Source of the DNA: Nocardia abscessus NBRC 100374
Lineage (GTDB): Bacteria > Actinomycetota > Actinomycetes > Mycobacteriales > Mycobacteriaceae
Assembly: GCF_000308455.1 (NCBI RefSeq)
Contig: NZ_BAFP01000063.1
Coordinates: 42,874 to 106,873 of the forward strand
Direction of reading: 5' to 3'
DNA length: 64,000 nt
This document shows, one piece after another, positions 1 to 9,994 of this stretch (positions are counted from its first letter, which is position 1; each line of letters starts with the position of its first letter). The notes under the pieces were generated by a model. It made no database searches and had not been told where the DNA came from. It saw only the letters and a list, made by a program, of their open reading frames with translations. The position numbers and the translations under genes were made by a program.

Positions 1-58
1 GCATCGGACGGCCTAGCCGATAGAGTTTGCGTGCAACGTTCAAAAGAAAGGACGGCCT

Positions 59-457
59 GTGACCCAGACCCCCGAGGATCTGCGCTACACCGAGGAGCAC
101 GAGTGGGTACGCCGGATCGCCCCGACCCGGGTGCGGGTGGGCATCACCGACTACGCCCAGTCTCAACTCGGTGACGTTGTGTTCGTGCAGCTGCCCGAGA
201 CGGACGCGGAAGTGGCCGCCGCGGACAGCATCGCGGAGGTGGAGTCGACCAAGAGCGTGTCCGACATCTACGCGCCGCTGAGCGCGAAAATCGTTGCGGT
301 GAACGACGTGCTGAACTCGGAGCCGGAGACGTTGAACACCGACCCTTATGGTGACGGGTGGCTGTTCGAGTTGGAGGTGAGCGACGCGGCGAGCCTCGAC
401 GTGACACTCGGTGAACTGCTGGATGCCGCAGGTTATCAAGGAGTTATCGGGGGCTGA
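59..457 (+). CDS. gcvH: Glycine cleavage system H protein
   Basis: This is the lipoyl carrier of the glycine cleavage complex, shuttling the aminomethyl group from GcvP to GcvT. The 132-residue protein has the usual H-protein length. The lipoylation motif VESTKSVSD places the modified lysine at residue 65, and the EEHEWV N-terminal motif is present. The GTG start follows an AAAGGA ribosome-binding site by about 8 bases. A TAGAGT element at 22-27 could be a -10 box, giving a short leader. garA lies 168 bases downstream on the same strand, as in M. tuberculosis (Rv1826-Rv1827). Confident call. Confidence 0.97.
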   Translation: MTQTPEDLRYTEEHEWVRRIAPTRVRVGITDYAQSQLGDVVFVQLPETDAEVAAADSIAEVESTKSVSDIYAPLSAKIVAVNDVLNSEPETLNTDPYGDGWLFELEVSDAASLDVTLGELLDAAGYQGVIGG

Positions 458-625
458 AGCAGCCTTCCCAGTTCTACCTGCACGGGTGCGGCCCGGCAGG
501 GTACGGTCAATGCCAACAGATGCACCCGGCGGCTGCGCCGGGAATCTAGAGACTCGACGGCAGGTCGTGGTGCCAGAGGCATCACCTGCTTGCATGGATA
601 ATCAGGTTCGAGGAGGAGAGAAACG

Positions 626-1111
626 GTGAGCGAGAACAAAGACCCGGGTTACGGGGAGACCGCGGCCGAGACGACGTCGGTCTTCCGCGCGGATTTCCTG
701 AACGAGGTCGACGCGTCGCGCTCCGGAGAGCCGACCGGCGAGCAGCCGGTCCAAGGGGTCGAGGGTCTGCCCGTTGGCGCGGCCCTCCTGGTCGTCAAGC
801 GTGGCCCGAACGCGGGGTCGCGGTTCCTGCTGGATCAGCCGACCACCTCGGCGGGGCGGCACCCCGACAGTGACATCTTTCTCGACGACGTCACCGTCAG
901 CCGTCGGCACGCCGAGTTCCGTCAGGACGACGACTCGTTCCAGGTCGTCGATGTGGGCAGCCTGAACGGCACGTACGTGAACCGGGAGCCGGTGGACTCC
1001 TCGGAGCTGCAGAACGGCGACGAAGTGCAGATCGGCAAGTTCCGGTTGGTGTTCCTCACCGGACCGCGCGCCCAGGTCACCGACTCGTCGGCGGGCGCGG
1101 GGAGTCTATGA
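626..1111 (+). CDS. garA: FHA-domain glycogen accumulation regulator GarA
   Basis: GarA is a phospho-switch protein that in mycobacteria binds 2-oxoglutarate dehydrogenase, glutamate dehydrogenase and glutamate synthase, controlling the 2-oxoglutarate branch point. The N-terminal ETTSVF motif carries the adjacent threonines (residues 16-17) that PknB and PknG phosphorylate in the family. An FHA domain fills roughly residues 50-150, with GRHPDSDI, SRRHAEF and SLNGTYVN motifs. The GTG start follows a strong AGGAGGAG site. At 161 residues it matches the family. The place between gcvH and ftsR is the conserved mycolata arrangement. Confidence 0.95.
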   Translation: MSENKDPGYGETAAETTSVFRADFLNEVDASRSGEPTGEQPVQGVEGLPVGAALLVVKRGPNAGSRFLLDQPTTSAGRHPDSDIFLDDVTVSRRHAEFRQDDDSFQVVDVGSLNGTYVNREPVDSSELQNGDEVQIGKFRLVFLTGPRAQVTDSSAGAGSL

Positions 1112-1172
1112 CAGCGTCGGCGCTGGGTTGTACCCCTCATGAAAGGCTCTGAGTCATGAAGGACCTGGCGCT

Positions 1173-2009
1173 GTGACCGGTGCGGCGCAGTGGGCACGCG
1201 GAGGAATGTCGATCGGATCCGTGCTCGACCTGCTGCGCCCCGACTTTCCCGACGTCACCATCTCCAAGATCCGCTTCCTGGAAGCGGAGGGCCTGATCCG
1301 GCCGGAGCGGACCCCTTCGGGCTACCGCAGATTCTCCGTGGCGGATGTCGAACGGCTCCGGTTCGTGCTGACCGCGCAACGCGACCAGTACCTGCCGCTG
1401 AAGGTGATCAAGGAACAGCTCGAGGCCATAGACAGCGGTGCGGCGACGCTCGGCGTGCGGGAAGCCCGCGCCCGAGCGCACTCCGTGCGGTCCGGGGCAC
1501 CGGAGTCGGGTCCGGGTGCGCCGGACGCCGAGCAGGCCGCTCCGGGTTCCGAACGTGGCGTGCGCCCGGTGGCCGCGCCTCGTAGGCTCGGCGTCGTGCC
1601 GACCGAGGTCTCTCCGGATGATCTGCGGTTCGATCACGAAATCCGGGTCACCCGGGCCGATCTGCTCGAACAGGCCGGGATCGACGAGAGGTTCCTCACC
1701 GACCTCATCAGGGCCAACCTGATCACGCCCGGCCCGGCGGGATATTTCGACGCCGACGCGGTCACGCTGGCCAAGACCGCACGGGCGATGGCCGAATTCG
1801 GTTTGGAGGCACGGCATTTGCGTGCGTTCAAGCTCGCCGCCGACCGGGAGGCCGCGCTCGTGGCGCAGATCGTCGCCCCGATCGCGAAGAGCCGCGACGC
1901 GGACGCACGCGCCCGTGCCGAGGAGACGGTGCGCGAACTGGCCGCGCTGTCGCTGACCCTGCACACCTGTCTGGTGAAGTCCTCGGTCCGGGGTTCGCTG
2001 GGGGGTTGA
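1173..2009 (+). CDS. ftsR: MerR-family cell-division regulator FtsR
   Basis: A MerR-type DNA-binding regulator, orthologous by sequence and position to Rv1828 and corynebacterial FtsR, which activates ftsZ transcription. The winged HTH near residues 12-85 contains the DVTISKIRFLE and PSGYRRF motifs typical of the family. The middle, residues 105-145, is Pro/Ala-rich and probably a linker. The C-terminal part resembles the second conserved domain of Rv1828. GTG at 1173 has GAAGGA about 9 bases upstream; ATG at 1206 is an alternative start that would remove 11 residues. Total length is 278 residues. Confidence 0.9.
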   Translation: MTGAAQWARGGMSIGSVLDLLRPDFPDVTISKIRFLEAEGLIRPERTPSGYRRFSVADVERLRFVLTAQRDQYLPLKVIKEQLEAIDSGAATLGVREARARAHSVRSGAPESGPGAPDAEQAAPGSERGVRPVAAPRRLGVVPTEVSPDDLRFDHEIRVTRADLLEQAGIDERFLTDLIRANLITPGPAGYFDADAVTLAKTARAMAEFGLEARHLRAFKLAADREAALVAQIVAPIAKSRDADARARAEETVRELAALSLTLHTCLVKSSVRGSLGG

Positions 2010-2167
2010 CCCCCGGTGGCCTCGCGTCCCGAGGTTTCGCGGAGCCAACACGGTGATTTCGGCTGTGCAGACGGATCGCTGGACCGGTGCGGGTTCGCCT
2101 AGACTCGTGGTACGGCGAGCTCTGCAGCGGTCATGCCGGGCCGGCGGCGAGTATGGGAGGCAGTGCG

Positions 2168-2641
2168 ATGAGCGAAATGCGCGTGATCGGCATCCGTGTC
2201 GAGCAGCCACAGAACCAGCCCGTGCTGTTGCTCCGCGAAGTGGCGGGCGACCGGTATCTGCCGATCTGGATCGGGCAAGCCGAGGCGACTGCGATCGTCC
2301 TCGAGCAGGAGGGGGTGACTCCGATCCGCCCGCTGACACACGACCTCATCAAGATCCTGATCACCGAGCTGGGGCACACCCTCAAGGAGGTCAGGATCGT
2401 GGATCTGCAGGAGGGCACCTTCTACGCGGACCTGGTGTTCGACAACGATCTGCGGATCTCCGCGCGGCCGTCGGATTCGGTTGCGATCGCCTTGCGGGTC
2501 GGTTGCCCGATCCATGCCGAGGAGTCCGTTCTCGAGGAAGCCGGACTGGTGATGCCGGACGAGCGCGAGGACGAGGTGGAGAAGTTCAAGGAGTTTCTCG
2601 AGTCGGTGTCCCCGGACGACTTCAAGGCGACCGATAGCTGA
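2168..2641 (+). CDS. Bifunctional nuclease (BFN) domain protein, Rv1829-like
   Basis: A DUF151/BFN-domain protein of 157 residues. The family is named for plant bifunctional nucleases; the bacterial role is not settled. Conserved stretches include GIRVEQPQNQPVLLL, YLPIWIGQAEA and FYADLVFD followed by ARPSDSVAIALR. The ATG at 2168 is preferred because GGGAGG lies 7 bases before it and because Rv1829 begins at the same point; upstream in-frame codons would add 27 unlike residues. It sits between the two MerR genes exactly as Rv1829 sits between Rv1828 and Rv1830. Confidence 0.92.
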   Translation: MSEMRVIGIRVEQPQNQPVLLLREVAGDRYLPIWIGQAEATAIVLEQEGVTPIRPLTHDLIKILITELGHTLKEVRIVDLQEGTFYADLVFDNDLRISARPSDSVAIALRVGCPIHAEESVLEEAGLVMPDEREDEVEKFKEFLESVSPDDFKATDS

Positions 2642-2828
2642 AGTAGAGGTCGAGACTTTTACCGCGCGTCGCGTTTGGCTCGATGACGTCGCTCCCTGGA
2701 CAATCGTGGGGAGTAATCTCGACAGTTGGGCCACGTCCGTTTCGGCCGAATCCGCACCGATTCGGTCGGTGACGGAGCCGGGTCATCGATGAGGCTGGGA
2801 ATGCGTCGGCGAAGCAAGGGAGTGGTCA

Positions 2829-3386
2829 GTGGCAGAGCAATCGCAGGATGTGGTACAGCCAGGCCTGTTCCCCGACGATTCGGTACCTGACGATCTGGTC
2901 GGCTATCGCGTTCCCAGTGCGTGCCAGGTGGCCGGAATCACGTATCGGCAGCTCGACTACTGGGCGCGCACGGGTCTGGTGGTGCCCTCCATCCGGAGCG
3001 CTGCGGGGTCGGGCAGTCAGCGGCTGTACTCGTTCAAGGACATCCTGGTCCTGAAGATCGTCAAGCGGCTGCTCGACGCGGGCATATCGCTGCAGAACAT
3101 CCGGATAGCCGTCGATCATCTGCGCAGCCGCGGCGTGCAGGACCTGGCGGGGATCACCCTCTTCTCCGACGGCACCTCGGTCTACGAGTGCACTTCGGCC
3201 GAGGAGGTCGTCGATTTACTGCAGGGCGGACAGGGCGTCTTCGGGATCGCCGTCAGCGGCGCCATGCGCGAACTGACCGGCGCCATCGCCAATTTCCCCG
3301 CCGAACGCGCGTCGGCGATCACCGAACGTCCGGAGGACGAGCTGTCGTTCCGTCGGAAGGCGCGAATGAACCGCAAGACGGGCTAG
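2829..3386 (+). CDS. MerR-family transcriptional regulator, Rv1830-like
   Basis: A 185-residue MerR-family regulator. The winged HTH occupies about residues 22-95, with YRVPSACQVAGITYRQLDYW as recognition region and SQRLYSFKD as the wing. The C-terminal half has no ligand domain I recognise. The mycobacterial orthologue Rv1830 has been linked to cell division control. The GTG start is supported by AGGGAG about 8 bases upstream. Together with ftsR and the nuclease gene it forms a same-strand block that is conserved in mycolata. Confidence 0.92.
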   Translation: MAEQSQDVVQPGLFPDDSVPDDLVGYRVPSACQVAGITYRQLDYWARTGLVVPSIRSAAGSGSQRLYSFKDILVLKIVKRLLDAGISLQNIRIAVDHLRSRGVQDLAGITLFSDGTSVYECTSAEEVVDLLQGGQGVFGIAVSGAMRELTGAIANFPAERASAITERPEDELSFRRKARMNRKTG

Positions 3387-3524
3387 CAATCGCACGTTCG
3401 GCCCGCACACAATGAAATAAAACGCTTCCACGGCCGGGTAAGGCGTGTCGCCTCCCCGGCCGTGGTGTGTGACAACGCCGCCACAGTGGGTGAAGGGCCG
3501 CGGCGGCGGCGAAAGGGGGGCGCC

Positions 3525-4877
3525 GTGCAGACAGGCGACATCACCGGCCTGGTCGGGCCGATCGGCCGGATCGACGCGTTCCCGACCGTCGACGAACTCA
3601 ACGCGTTCGCCGACGCGCTGGCGGCCGAACATCCGGAACGGGTCTCGGTCACCGAACTCGGGCGGTCGCGCGGCGGCGATCCGATTCGCGAGGTGACGGT
3701 CGGCTCGGGCGACCGGCACATCCTGGTGTTCGGCAATCCGCATCCGAACGAGCCCATCGGCATGGCCACGATCCGCCACCTGCTCGGCCGGATGGCCGCG
3801 GACGATGCGGCGACCGTGGGCGCTACGTGGCATTTCCTGCTGTGCGTCGACCCGGACGGCACCCGGTTGAACGAAGGGTGGTTCGCCGGACCGCATACGA
3901 GGACGAGCGTCGCGCGCGGCTTCTACCGGCCACCCGCGGCCGAGCAACCGGAATGGTGCTTTCCGACCGTGTGGCGCGGCAGGCAGGTCGGCGTCCCGCT
4001 CCCGGAGACGAAGGCGATGATGTCGCTGATCGACCGCACCCGGCCCGCTCTGATCGCCTCGCTGCACAACGCGGAGTTCGGCGGCGGGTTCTTCTACACC
4101 TCCGGCGGCGACCCCGAGTACTGGTCGGCGCTGACCGCTCGTCTGGCCGCCGCCGACGTGCCGATCCACCGCGGCGAACCCGACGCGCCCGGCGCCCGCA
4201 CCTTGGCGCCGGGAGTCTTCGAACTGCCGCTGTTCGAGGCGATGGCCGATCTGCTCGCGGCGCAAGGCCTGGACTCGGTCGCGGCGCTTGGCGGGGGTGG
4301 TTGCCGGGACTACGCGGCGCGCTACGGTACGGCGATCCTGGTCTGCGAATTGCCGCTCTGGGCCGACTCGCGCATCGGCGACGGCTCGGCGGGCGACCGA
4401 GTGCTCGGCGACCTGCTCGACGCCACAGCCGCCGACTATCACGCCATGGCCGAGGTCGCCTCCGAGGTGCTCGCTCGCGTCGACGGCCGATTGAGCGGCC
4501 GCAGCCCGTTCGAGCGGTCGGTGCGTGCGCTGGTCGCCGGGCTGCCCGGTCTCGCCGTGAGCAGACAGGCTGTGCCGGAACGGAACCGGATCGCGACGCG
4601 CGGCGAGATCTTCGTCGAGCAGTACGACTGGACCGCCATGTTGCGCCTGCGGCTGGGCGGGATGCTGCTGCGGCTGCTGGAGGACGAATACCGTCGCGGC
4701 GCCGCGCCGGTGCTGGCCGCCGAGCGCGACCGCTTCGCCGCGATCTTCGATCGGTGGTGCGCCGACGTGGAGCAGAATGCGCCGGGTGTCGCGGTGCCAC
4801 TGGCTCGTCTGGTCGGCATCCAAGCGGAGTCGATCGTGCTCGCCGCGACGAGGTTGCGCGCCGGGCTGGCCATCTGA
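3525..4877 (+). CDS. M14-family zinc carboxypeptidase-like protein
   Basis: A predicted zinc carboxypeptidase of about 450 residues. The M14 zinc ligands are visible as NPHPNE (His73 and Glu76 from this start) and SLHNAEFGG (His181). No signal peptide is evident, so it is probably cytoplasmic; the substrate is unknown. The start at GTG 3525 is chosen because a GAAAGGGGGG site precedes it; an earlier ATG at 3462 would add 21 unconvincing residues. It is inserted between the Rv1830 orthologue and gcvP, so it is not part of the shared M. tuberculosis backbone. Confidence 0.8.
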   Translation: MQTGDITGLVGPIGRIDAFPTVDELNAFADALAAEHPERVSVTELGRSRGGDPIREVTVGSGDRHILVFGNPHPNEPIGMATIRHLLGRMAADDAATVGATWHFLLCVDPDGTRLNEGWFAGPHTRTSVARGFYRPPAAEQPEWCFPTVWRGRQVGVPLPETKAMMSLIDRTRPALIASLHNAEFGGGFFYTSGGDPEYWSALTARLAAADVPIHRGEPDAPGARTLAPGVFELPLFEAMADLLAAQGLDSVAALGGGGCRDYAARYGTAILVCELPLWADSRIGDGSAGDRVLGDLLDATAADYHAMAEVASEVLARVDGRLSGRSPFERSVRALVAGLPGLAVSRQAVPERNRIATRGEIFVEQYDWTAMLRLRLGGMLLRLLEDEYRRGAAPVLAAERDRFAAIFDRWCADVEQNAPGVAVPLARLVGIQAESIVLAATRLRAGLAI

Positions 4878-4961
4878 CGGTGATTCCCACCCGGCCTCGG
4901 AGTGACCAGAACGACAGGGCTCACCCGGGGTCCGATGGCGCGCTCCGGCGTGGCGTCGGCA

Positions 4962-4967
4962 TAAACT
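4962..4967 (+). promoter_or_regulatory. Possible -10 box of the gcvP transcript
   Basis: TAAACT fits the actinobacterial TANNNT -10 pattern and would start transcription near 4974, just before the glycine aptamers. No clear -35 hexamer is visible. Confidence 0.4.
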
Positions 4968-4984
4968 GACGGTGCGTCGCCGCC

Positions 4985-5183
4985 GTGCGGGAGAGCCTCG
5001 GTCTCGAAAAGAGTCCGAGCGCCGAAGGAGCAGCACCTCCCCGTCAATCTCTCAGGCAACCAGGACCGTGCGGGCTTCGGCGCCTCTGGAAAGCGGTGGC
5101 TTCGAGCCGCCCGCCCATGGGGAAAGGGTCTCGGCCACCGGTCGCGGCACCCGAATCTCTCAGGCGCCACGACAGAGGGGGAG
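4985..5183 (+). promoter_or_regulatory. Tandem glycine riboswitch upstream of gcvP
   Basis: Two consecutive glycine aptamers can be read by eye. The first has GGGAGAG (4989-4995), GCCGAAGGAGCA (5021-5032) and AATCTCTCAGGCAACCAGGACCG (split here as 5046-5057 and 5058-5068). The second has CTCTGGAAAGCGG (5084-5096), CATGGGGAAAGG (5116-5127) and AATCTCTCAGGC (5154-5165) followed by GACAGAGGGGGAG (5171-5183). These are the hallmark conserved segments of the gcvT-type glycine riboswitch. It lies directly ahead of gcvP, so it should raise GcvP expression when glycine is abundant. Confidence 0.95.
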
Positions 5184-5194
5184 GGCCGGTACCC

Positions 5195-5212
5195 GTCGAC
5201 CACCTGGTCGAC
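5195..5212 (+). promoter_or_regulatory. Hairpin between the glycine riboswitch and the gcvP ribosome-binding site
   Basis: GTCGACC (5195-5201) and GGTCGAC (5206-5212) form a perfect 7-bp stem with loop ACCT. It ends 13 bases before the GGGAG ribosome-binding site of gcvP (5226-5230). It may belong to the expression platform; no U-tract follows, so it does not look like a classic terminator. Confidence 0.55.
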
Positions 5213-5235
5213 CCCGCCCGACCTTGGGAGCTGTT

Positions 5236-8046
5236 GTGACTCGCTCATTCGCCGACCGCCATATCGGACCCGACCGGGAGGAACTCGCCCGGATCCTGGA
5301 CGTCGCCGGCGTGTCGTCGCTCGACGAGCTGGCTGCCCGAGCGCTTCCGGCGAGCATCATCGACGGCGACGGCCTGGCCGGGCTGCCCGCGGCGGGCACC
5401 GAGCACGAGGTGCTCGCCGAACTCGCCGAACTCGCGGCGTCCAACACCGTGGCCACCTCGATGATCGGCCTCGGCTACTACGACACGCTGACCCCGCCGG
5501 TGCTGGTGCGCAACCTCCTGGAGAACCCGGCCTGGTACACCGCCTACACGCCCTATCAGCCCGAGATCAGCCAGGGCAGGCTCGAGGCGCTGCTGAACTT
5601 CCAGACTATGGTGGCGGAACTGACCGGCATGGACGTCGCCAACGCGTCCATGTTGGACGAGGCCACCGCCGCCGCCGAGGCGATGACGCTGCTGCGGCGC
5701 GCGGGCAAGGTCGAGTCGGTCCGGCTGGTCATCGACAGCGACCTTTTCCCGCAGACCAAGACGGTGCTCTACACCCGTGCCGAGCCGCTGGGCTTGGAGA
5801 TCGTGGAGGCGGATCTGTCCACCGGCGAGCTGCCCGAGGGGGAGTTCTTCGGTGTGCTGGCGCAGGCCCCTGGCGCTTCCGGGCGCGTCGTCGACCTGAC
5901 CGAGTTGATCGCCGCGGCGCACGAGCGGGGGGCACTGGTCGCCGTCGGCGCGGACCTGCTGGCGATGACGCTGATCACGCCACCCGGCGAGCAGGGCGCC
6001 GACGTGTGCTTCGGCACCACCCAGCGTTTCGGCGTCCCGCTCGGCTTCGGTGGCCCGCACGCGGGGTACCTCGCCGTCCGGCAGGCGCAGGCCCGCCAGC
6101 TACCCGGCCGCCTGGTCGGCGTCTCGGTGGACGCGGACGGCGCGGTCGCCTACCGGCTCGCCTTGCAGACCCGTGAGCAGCACATTCGTCGCGAGAAGGC
6201 GACCTCCAACATCTGTACCGCGCAGGTGCTGCTGGCCGTCGTCGCCGCGATGTACGCCTCCTACCACGGCGCCGACGGATTGCGGGCGATCGCCCGCCGG
6301 GTGCACGGGCACGCCGCGGCGATCGCGGCCGGGCTGGACGGCGCCGTGGTGCACGACAGCTTCTTCGACACGGTGCTCGCGCACGTGCCCGGCGGCGCGG
6401 AAGCCGTTGTGGCGAAAGCGAAGTCGCGCGGCATCAACCTGCGCCTGGTGGACGCCGACCATGTCGGCATCGCCTGCGACGAGGCGACCACCGGCGCGCA
6501 CGTCGCGGCCGTGCTCGAATCCTTCGGCACCGCCGTGTCGTCCGACGCGGGGACGCCCGCGCCGGTCGCGGCGATCGAGAGCCGCACTTCGCAGTTCCTG
6601 AACCATCCCGCGTTCACGAAGTACCGCACCGAGACGGCGATGCTGCGGTATCTGCGCGCGCTGTCCGACAAGGACATCGCGCTGGACCGCAGCATGATCC
6701 CGCTCGGCTCCTGCACCATGAAGCTCAACGCCACCGCCGAGATGGAGGCCATCACCTGGCCCGGTTTCGCTCGCGTGCATCCCTACGCGCCGGTCGAGGA
6801 CGCGCCCGGCCTGTTGAAGGTGATCGCGGACCTGGAACGCTGGCTGTCGGACATCACCGGCTACGACTCGGTGAGCCTGCAGCCGAACGCGGGCAGCCAG
6901 GGCGAGTACGCCGGCCTGCTGGCGATCCGCCGGTATCACCTCGACCGCGGTGACACCCACCGCGACACCTGCCTCATCCCGTCCAGCGCGCACGGCACCA
7001 ACGCGGCGTCGGCCGCGATGGCCGGGCTGCGCGTCGAGGTGGTGAAATGCCGCGCCAACGGCGACGTCGACCTGGACGACCTGCGCGCCAAGATCGCCGA
7101 TCACGCCGATCGCCTGGCCTGCATCATGATCACCTACCCGTCCACGCACGGCGTCTACGAGCACGAGATCGCCGAGTTGTGCGCGCTGGTGCACGACGCG
7201 GGCGGCCAGGTCTACGTGGACGGCGCGAATCTGAACGCCCTGGTCGGCCTCGCCCGGCCGGGCCGGTTCGGCGGCGACGTGAGCCACCTGAACCTGCACA
7301 AGACGTTCTGCATCCCGCACGGCGGTGGTGGGCCCGGCGTCGGGCCGGTCGCGGTGCGCGCGCACCTGGCGCGGTACCTGCCCGGCGATCCGCTGGAAGC
7401 AGGTTCGCACGCGGTGTCGGCCGCGAAGTACGGTTCGGCATCGATCCTGCCGATCACCTGGGCCTACATCCGCATGATGGGCGCCGACGGCCTGCGCCGG
7501 GCCACACTGTCGGCGATCGCTTCGGCGAACTACATCGCGCGGCGGCTGGACGAGTACTTCCCCGTGCTCTACACCGGCGAGCACGGCATGGTGGCGCACG
7601 AGTGCATCCTGGACCTGCGCGAGATCACCAAGCAGACCGGCGTCACCGTCGACGACGTGGCAAAACGCTTGGCGGACTACGGATTCCACGCGCCGACCAT
7701 GAGCTTCCCGGTGGCGGGCACATTGATGGTGGAGCCCACCGAGAGCGAAAACCTCGCCGAGCTGGACGATTTCATCGAAGCCATGATCGCGATCCGCGCG
7801 GAGATCGACCAGGTCGCCGCGGGCGTGTGGCCGGTGACCGACAATCCGCTGCGCGGCGCACCGCACACCGCCGCATCGCTGGTGGGGGACTGGGAGCATC
7901 CCTACAGCCGCGAAGTCGCCGTCTATCCCCGTGGGCTCGGGCACGCCAGGGCGAAGGTGTGGCCGCCGGTGCGCCGGATCGACGGCGCCTACGGCGATCG
8001 GAACCTGGTGTGCGCGTGCCCTCCCTTGGAGGCGTACGCGGACTGA
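5236..8046 (+). CDS. gcvP: Glycine dehydrogenase (decarboxylating), P protein
   Basis: GcvP is the PLP-dependent decarboxylase of the glycine cleavage system, releasing CO2 and loading the aminomethyl group on lipoyl-GcvH. The 936-residue protein is the single-chain form, with the N-terminal and C-terminal P-protein halves fused. The PLP lysine is in HLNLHKTF, at residue 689, followed by the glycine-rich GGGGPG loop. The GTG at 5236 has GGGAG upstream and lies after the riboswitch; reading further upstream would run through the riboswitch itself. gcvH is nearby; gcvT is not in this window. Confidence 0.97.
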   Translation: MTRSFADRHIGPDREELARILDVAGVSSLDELAARALPASIIDGDGLAGLPAAGTEHEVLAELAELAASNTVATSMIGLGYYDTLTPPVLVRNLLENPAWYTAYTPYQPEISQGRLEALLNFQTMVAELTGMDVANASMLDEATAAAEAMTLLRRAGKVESVRLVIDSDLFPQTKTVLYTRAEPLGLEIVEADLSTGELPEGEFFGVLAQAPGASGRVVDLTELIAAAHERGALVAVGADLLAMTLITPPGEQGADVCFGTTQRFGVPLGFGGPHAGYLAVRQAQARQLPGRLVGVSVDADGAVAYRLALQTREQHIRREKATSNICTAQVLLAVVAAMYASYHGADGLRAIARRVHGHAAAIAAGLDGAVVHDSFFDTVLAHVPGGAEAVVAKAKSRGINLRLVDADHVGIACDEATTGAHVAAVLESFGTAVSSDAGTPAPVAAIESRTSQFLNHPAFTKYRTETAMLRYLRALSDKDIALDRSMIPLGSCTMKLNATAEMEAITWPGFARVHPYAPVEDAPGLLKVIADLERWLSDITGYDSVSLQPNAGSQGEYAGLLAIRRYHLDRGDTHRDTCLIPSSAHGTNAASAAMAGLRVEVVKCRANGDVDLDDLRAKIADHADRLACIMITYPSTHGVYEHEIAELCALVHDAGGQVYVDGANLNALVGLARPGRFGGDVSHLNLHKTFCIPHGGGGPGVGPVAVRAHLARYLPGDPLEAGSHAVSAAKYGSASILPITWAYIRMMGADGLRRATLSAIASANYIARRLDEYFPVLYTGEHGMVAHECILDLREITKQTGVTVDDVAKRLADYGFHAPTMSFPVAGTLMVEPTESENLAELDDFIEAMIAIRAEIDQVAAGVWPVTDNPLRGAPHTAASLVGDWEHPYSREVAVYPRGLGHARAKVWPPVRRIDGAYGDRNLVCACPPLEAYAD

Positions 8047-8224
8047 ATGCCGGTCGCACTCGGCGGCGGCCCTCTTCGCGTAACTGTTCGCCAGGTCCGG
8101 CCGTCCGCCCGCGTCGTGCGTGGACTCCCGGCTCGGTCCGTCGCGGTGTCGATGGGTGCGTCCACCACGAGTTCGACCCGGCGGGGCGAAGCGCGAGACT
8201 CCGGTCGATGCCGAGTGGTCGCGG

Positions 8225-9982
8225 CTACGGCGTGGTGAGTGCCTTGACCACGGCGGAGCCGAAGCCGATGTCGTCGGAGGTGGCCAGGCGGGTGTAACTT
8301 CCGCCGGTCTGCTGGGCCAGCGCCTGGAGTGTCTGCGTGCCGCTGCCGCCGAGCACGATCACGTCGACGCGCACCGGGCGGGTGCGGTCGATCGCCGCGG
8401 TGATGTCGGCGGCCAGTTGGGTGCCGGTCACAGTGGAATCGTCGTCGGGTCCGTCGGTGATCAGCAGGACCGAGTTGGTGCGGCCCGGCGTGTACCCGGT
8501 GACCGCGCTCTTGTACGCCGCGATCAGGGACGGATAGGCCTGGTCGGATCGGCTCTCGTCCGGGCGGACCGAGCTCAGGGCGGTACTGATCTTCGTACGC
8601 TGGTCGGTGGTGAGCGGGGCGGTCGCGGCCGCCACCCGGTAGGGCGTGTTGCCGTCGAGGTTCTTGCCGAAGGTCCAGACACCGAGACCGAACTCGGGCG
8701 GCATGACCGTCATCGTGGAGTTCAGCGCGGCGAGGACGTTCGCCAGTCGGGTCGTCGCGCCCTCGGCGGTGCCCATCGAGGACGACACGTCGACCAAGAC
8801 GGTCGACCGGACGCCGAGCACAGGATGCGCCAGCGTGTCGCGTACTTTGTCGAGCGCGCCACGCGAAGGGACGGCGGCCGCGGTCTGCGGCGCGCTGCCG
8901 AAGCCCGCCGTGACGAACGCCTGCGCCTGCTCGGGCTTGCGCAGGTAGTCGGTGAACCGCCCGGCGATGAGGTTCTGGGTCTTGTCCACCCAAGCGCCGG
9001 ACATCAACGCGGCCGGGTAGTCGGCCACCGGCGCCGAGCCTGCGGGCCGGAACCCGAGGACGCCGGGCAGCCCTTTCAGTTGCTGTTCGGTAGCCGCGAG
9101 GGCGTGCATCGGCGCGTCCTGTGCCGTGATCTCCGACAGCGCGGCCGCGGCGCCGGACGACTCCGGGGCGTCGGCGGCGAGTCCGGAGATCGCGGCGACC
9201 ACCTGACCGGATTGCGCCGCCTGCTCAGTGAGCGGCTCGGCGCCCGAGACCGCGGAGCCGACCGCCGTGGCCGCGGCCAGCGTGGCGTCACCCGCGGGCA
9301 GAGCCATCCGCAGCCCGCCCCAGCCGCTCAGCCCGATCTCGCCGAGCGAGCCCTGCTGCAACCGCGGCAGATCCGCCCAGGAAACCTCGGCCTGCTCCAG
9401 CGCACGGTGCAGTTCCTCCGGCACCGCGAGCACGATCGGGCTCGCGGCGATGGACACCGGCGTGCCCTCGATCAGTCCGGGCACTCGCATGGACTCGATC
9501 GAGCGGGTCGAATCGGCGATCCACAGCGCCGGCTGCGGGCCGAGCGCCTGATCCCACGGCTTGCCGCTGGTGAACGCGGCGACGATCGTCGAGGAGGGCT
9601 GCGCGGTCACCGCGACCCGGGCGCAGTGATCGCGCACTTTCGGCTGGGTGGCGTTGTAGCTGTCCGCGGCGGTCCGCACCTGCGCGGCGATGCTCGGATC
9701 GGCGGTCACGTAGAGCGTCGCGGGCCCTTCCACGCATTCGGCCGCCGCCGCGCTGTCCTGAGTCGCCGCGCGATCGCGCAGCTGGAACCAGCCGACGACG
9801 ATCGCGGCCAGTAACACAACGGCAACCACCGCGATAACCGGACCTTTGCTGACGCCCCGGGACCTGGTTCCGCTGCGATGAGTGCCCACGCGCCCCAGTG
9901 TATGGTCACCGGCTCCGGCCGGACTCGGCGAGGCTCCTCCTGACCAGGGGAAGGGGTCTTGCGCCGCCGCGCCCGAAGGCAC
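8225..9982 (-). CDS. Membrane-anchored VWA-domain protein with substrate-binding-like region
   Basis: A 585-residue protein with one N-terminal transmembrane segment (about residues 47-67), so most of it should face outside. Residues 85-380 resemble an extracellular solute-binding fold. The C-terminal von Willebrand A domain has a metal-ion-dependent adhesion site, DVSSSMG, at residue 398, and the matching LLITDG segment. The function is not known. The position after gcvP corresponds to Rv1836c, also a VWA protein. The start is uncertain: GTG at 9982 has a weak GAGG site, and GTG at 9889 would still keep the membrane segment. It is convergent with gcvP. Confidence 0.8.
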   Translation of the reverse strand: MPSGAAAQDPFPWSGGASPSPAGAGDHTLGRVGTHRSGTRSRGVSKGPVIAVVAVVLLAAIVVGWFQLRDRAATQDSAAAAECVEGPATLYVTADPSIAAQVRTAADSYNATQPKVRDHCARVAVTAQPSSTIVAAFTSGKPWDQALGPQPALWIADSTRSIESMRVPGLIEGTPVSIAASPIVLAVPEELHRALEQAEVSWADLPRLQQGSLGEIGLSGWGGLRMALPAGDATLAAATAVGSAVSGAEPLTEQAAQSGQVVAAISGLAADAPESSGAAAALSEITAQDAPMHALAATEQQLKGLPGVLGFRPAGSAPVADYPAALMSGAWVDKTQNLIAGRFTDYLRKPEQAQAFVTAGFGSAPQTAAAVPSRGALDKVRDTLAHPVLGVRSTVLVDVSSSMGTAEGATTRLANVLAALNSTMTVMPPEFGLGVWTFGKNLDGNTPYRVAAATAPLTTDQRTKISTALSSVRPDESRSDQAYPSLIAAYKSAVTGYTPGRTNSVLLITDGPDDDSTVTGTQLAADITAAIDRTRPVRVDVIVLGGSGTQTLQALAQQTGGSYTRLATSDDIGFGSAVVKALTTP

Positions 9983-9994
9983 GGCGGCGGAACC

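Noticed and set aside
3216..5036. Long minus-strand open frame opposite the M14 peptidase gene
   Set aside because: High G+C makes long antisense frames common; this one has no family motif, runs opposite a clear gene and enters the riboswitch region.
8047..8238. 63-codon plus-strand frame after gcvP
   Set aside because: No ribosome-binding site, arginine/serine-rich shadow composition and overlap with the convergent VWA gene end.
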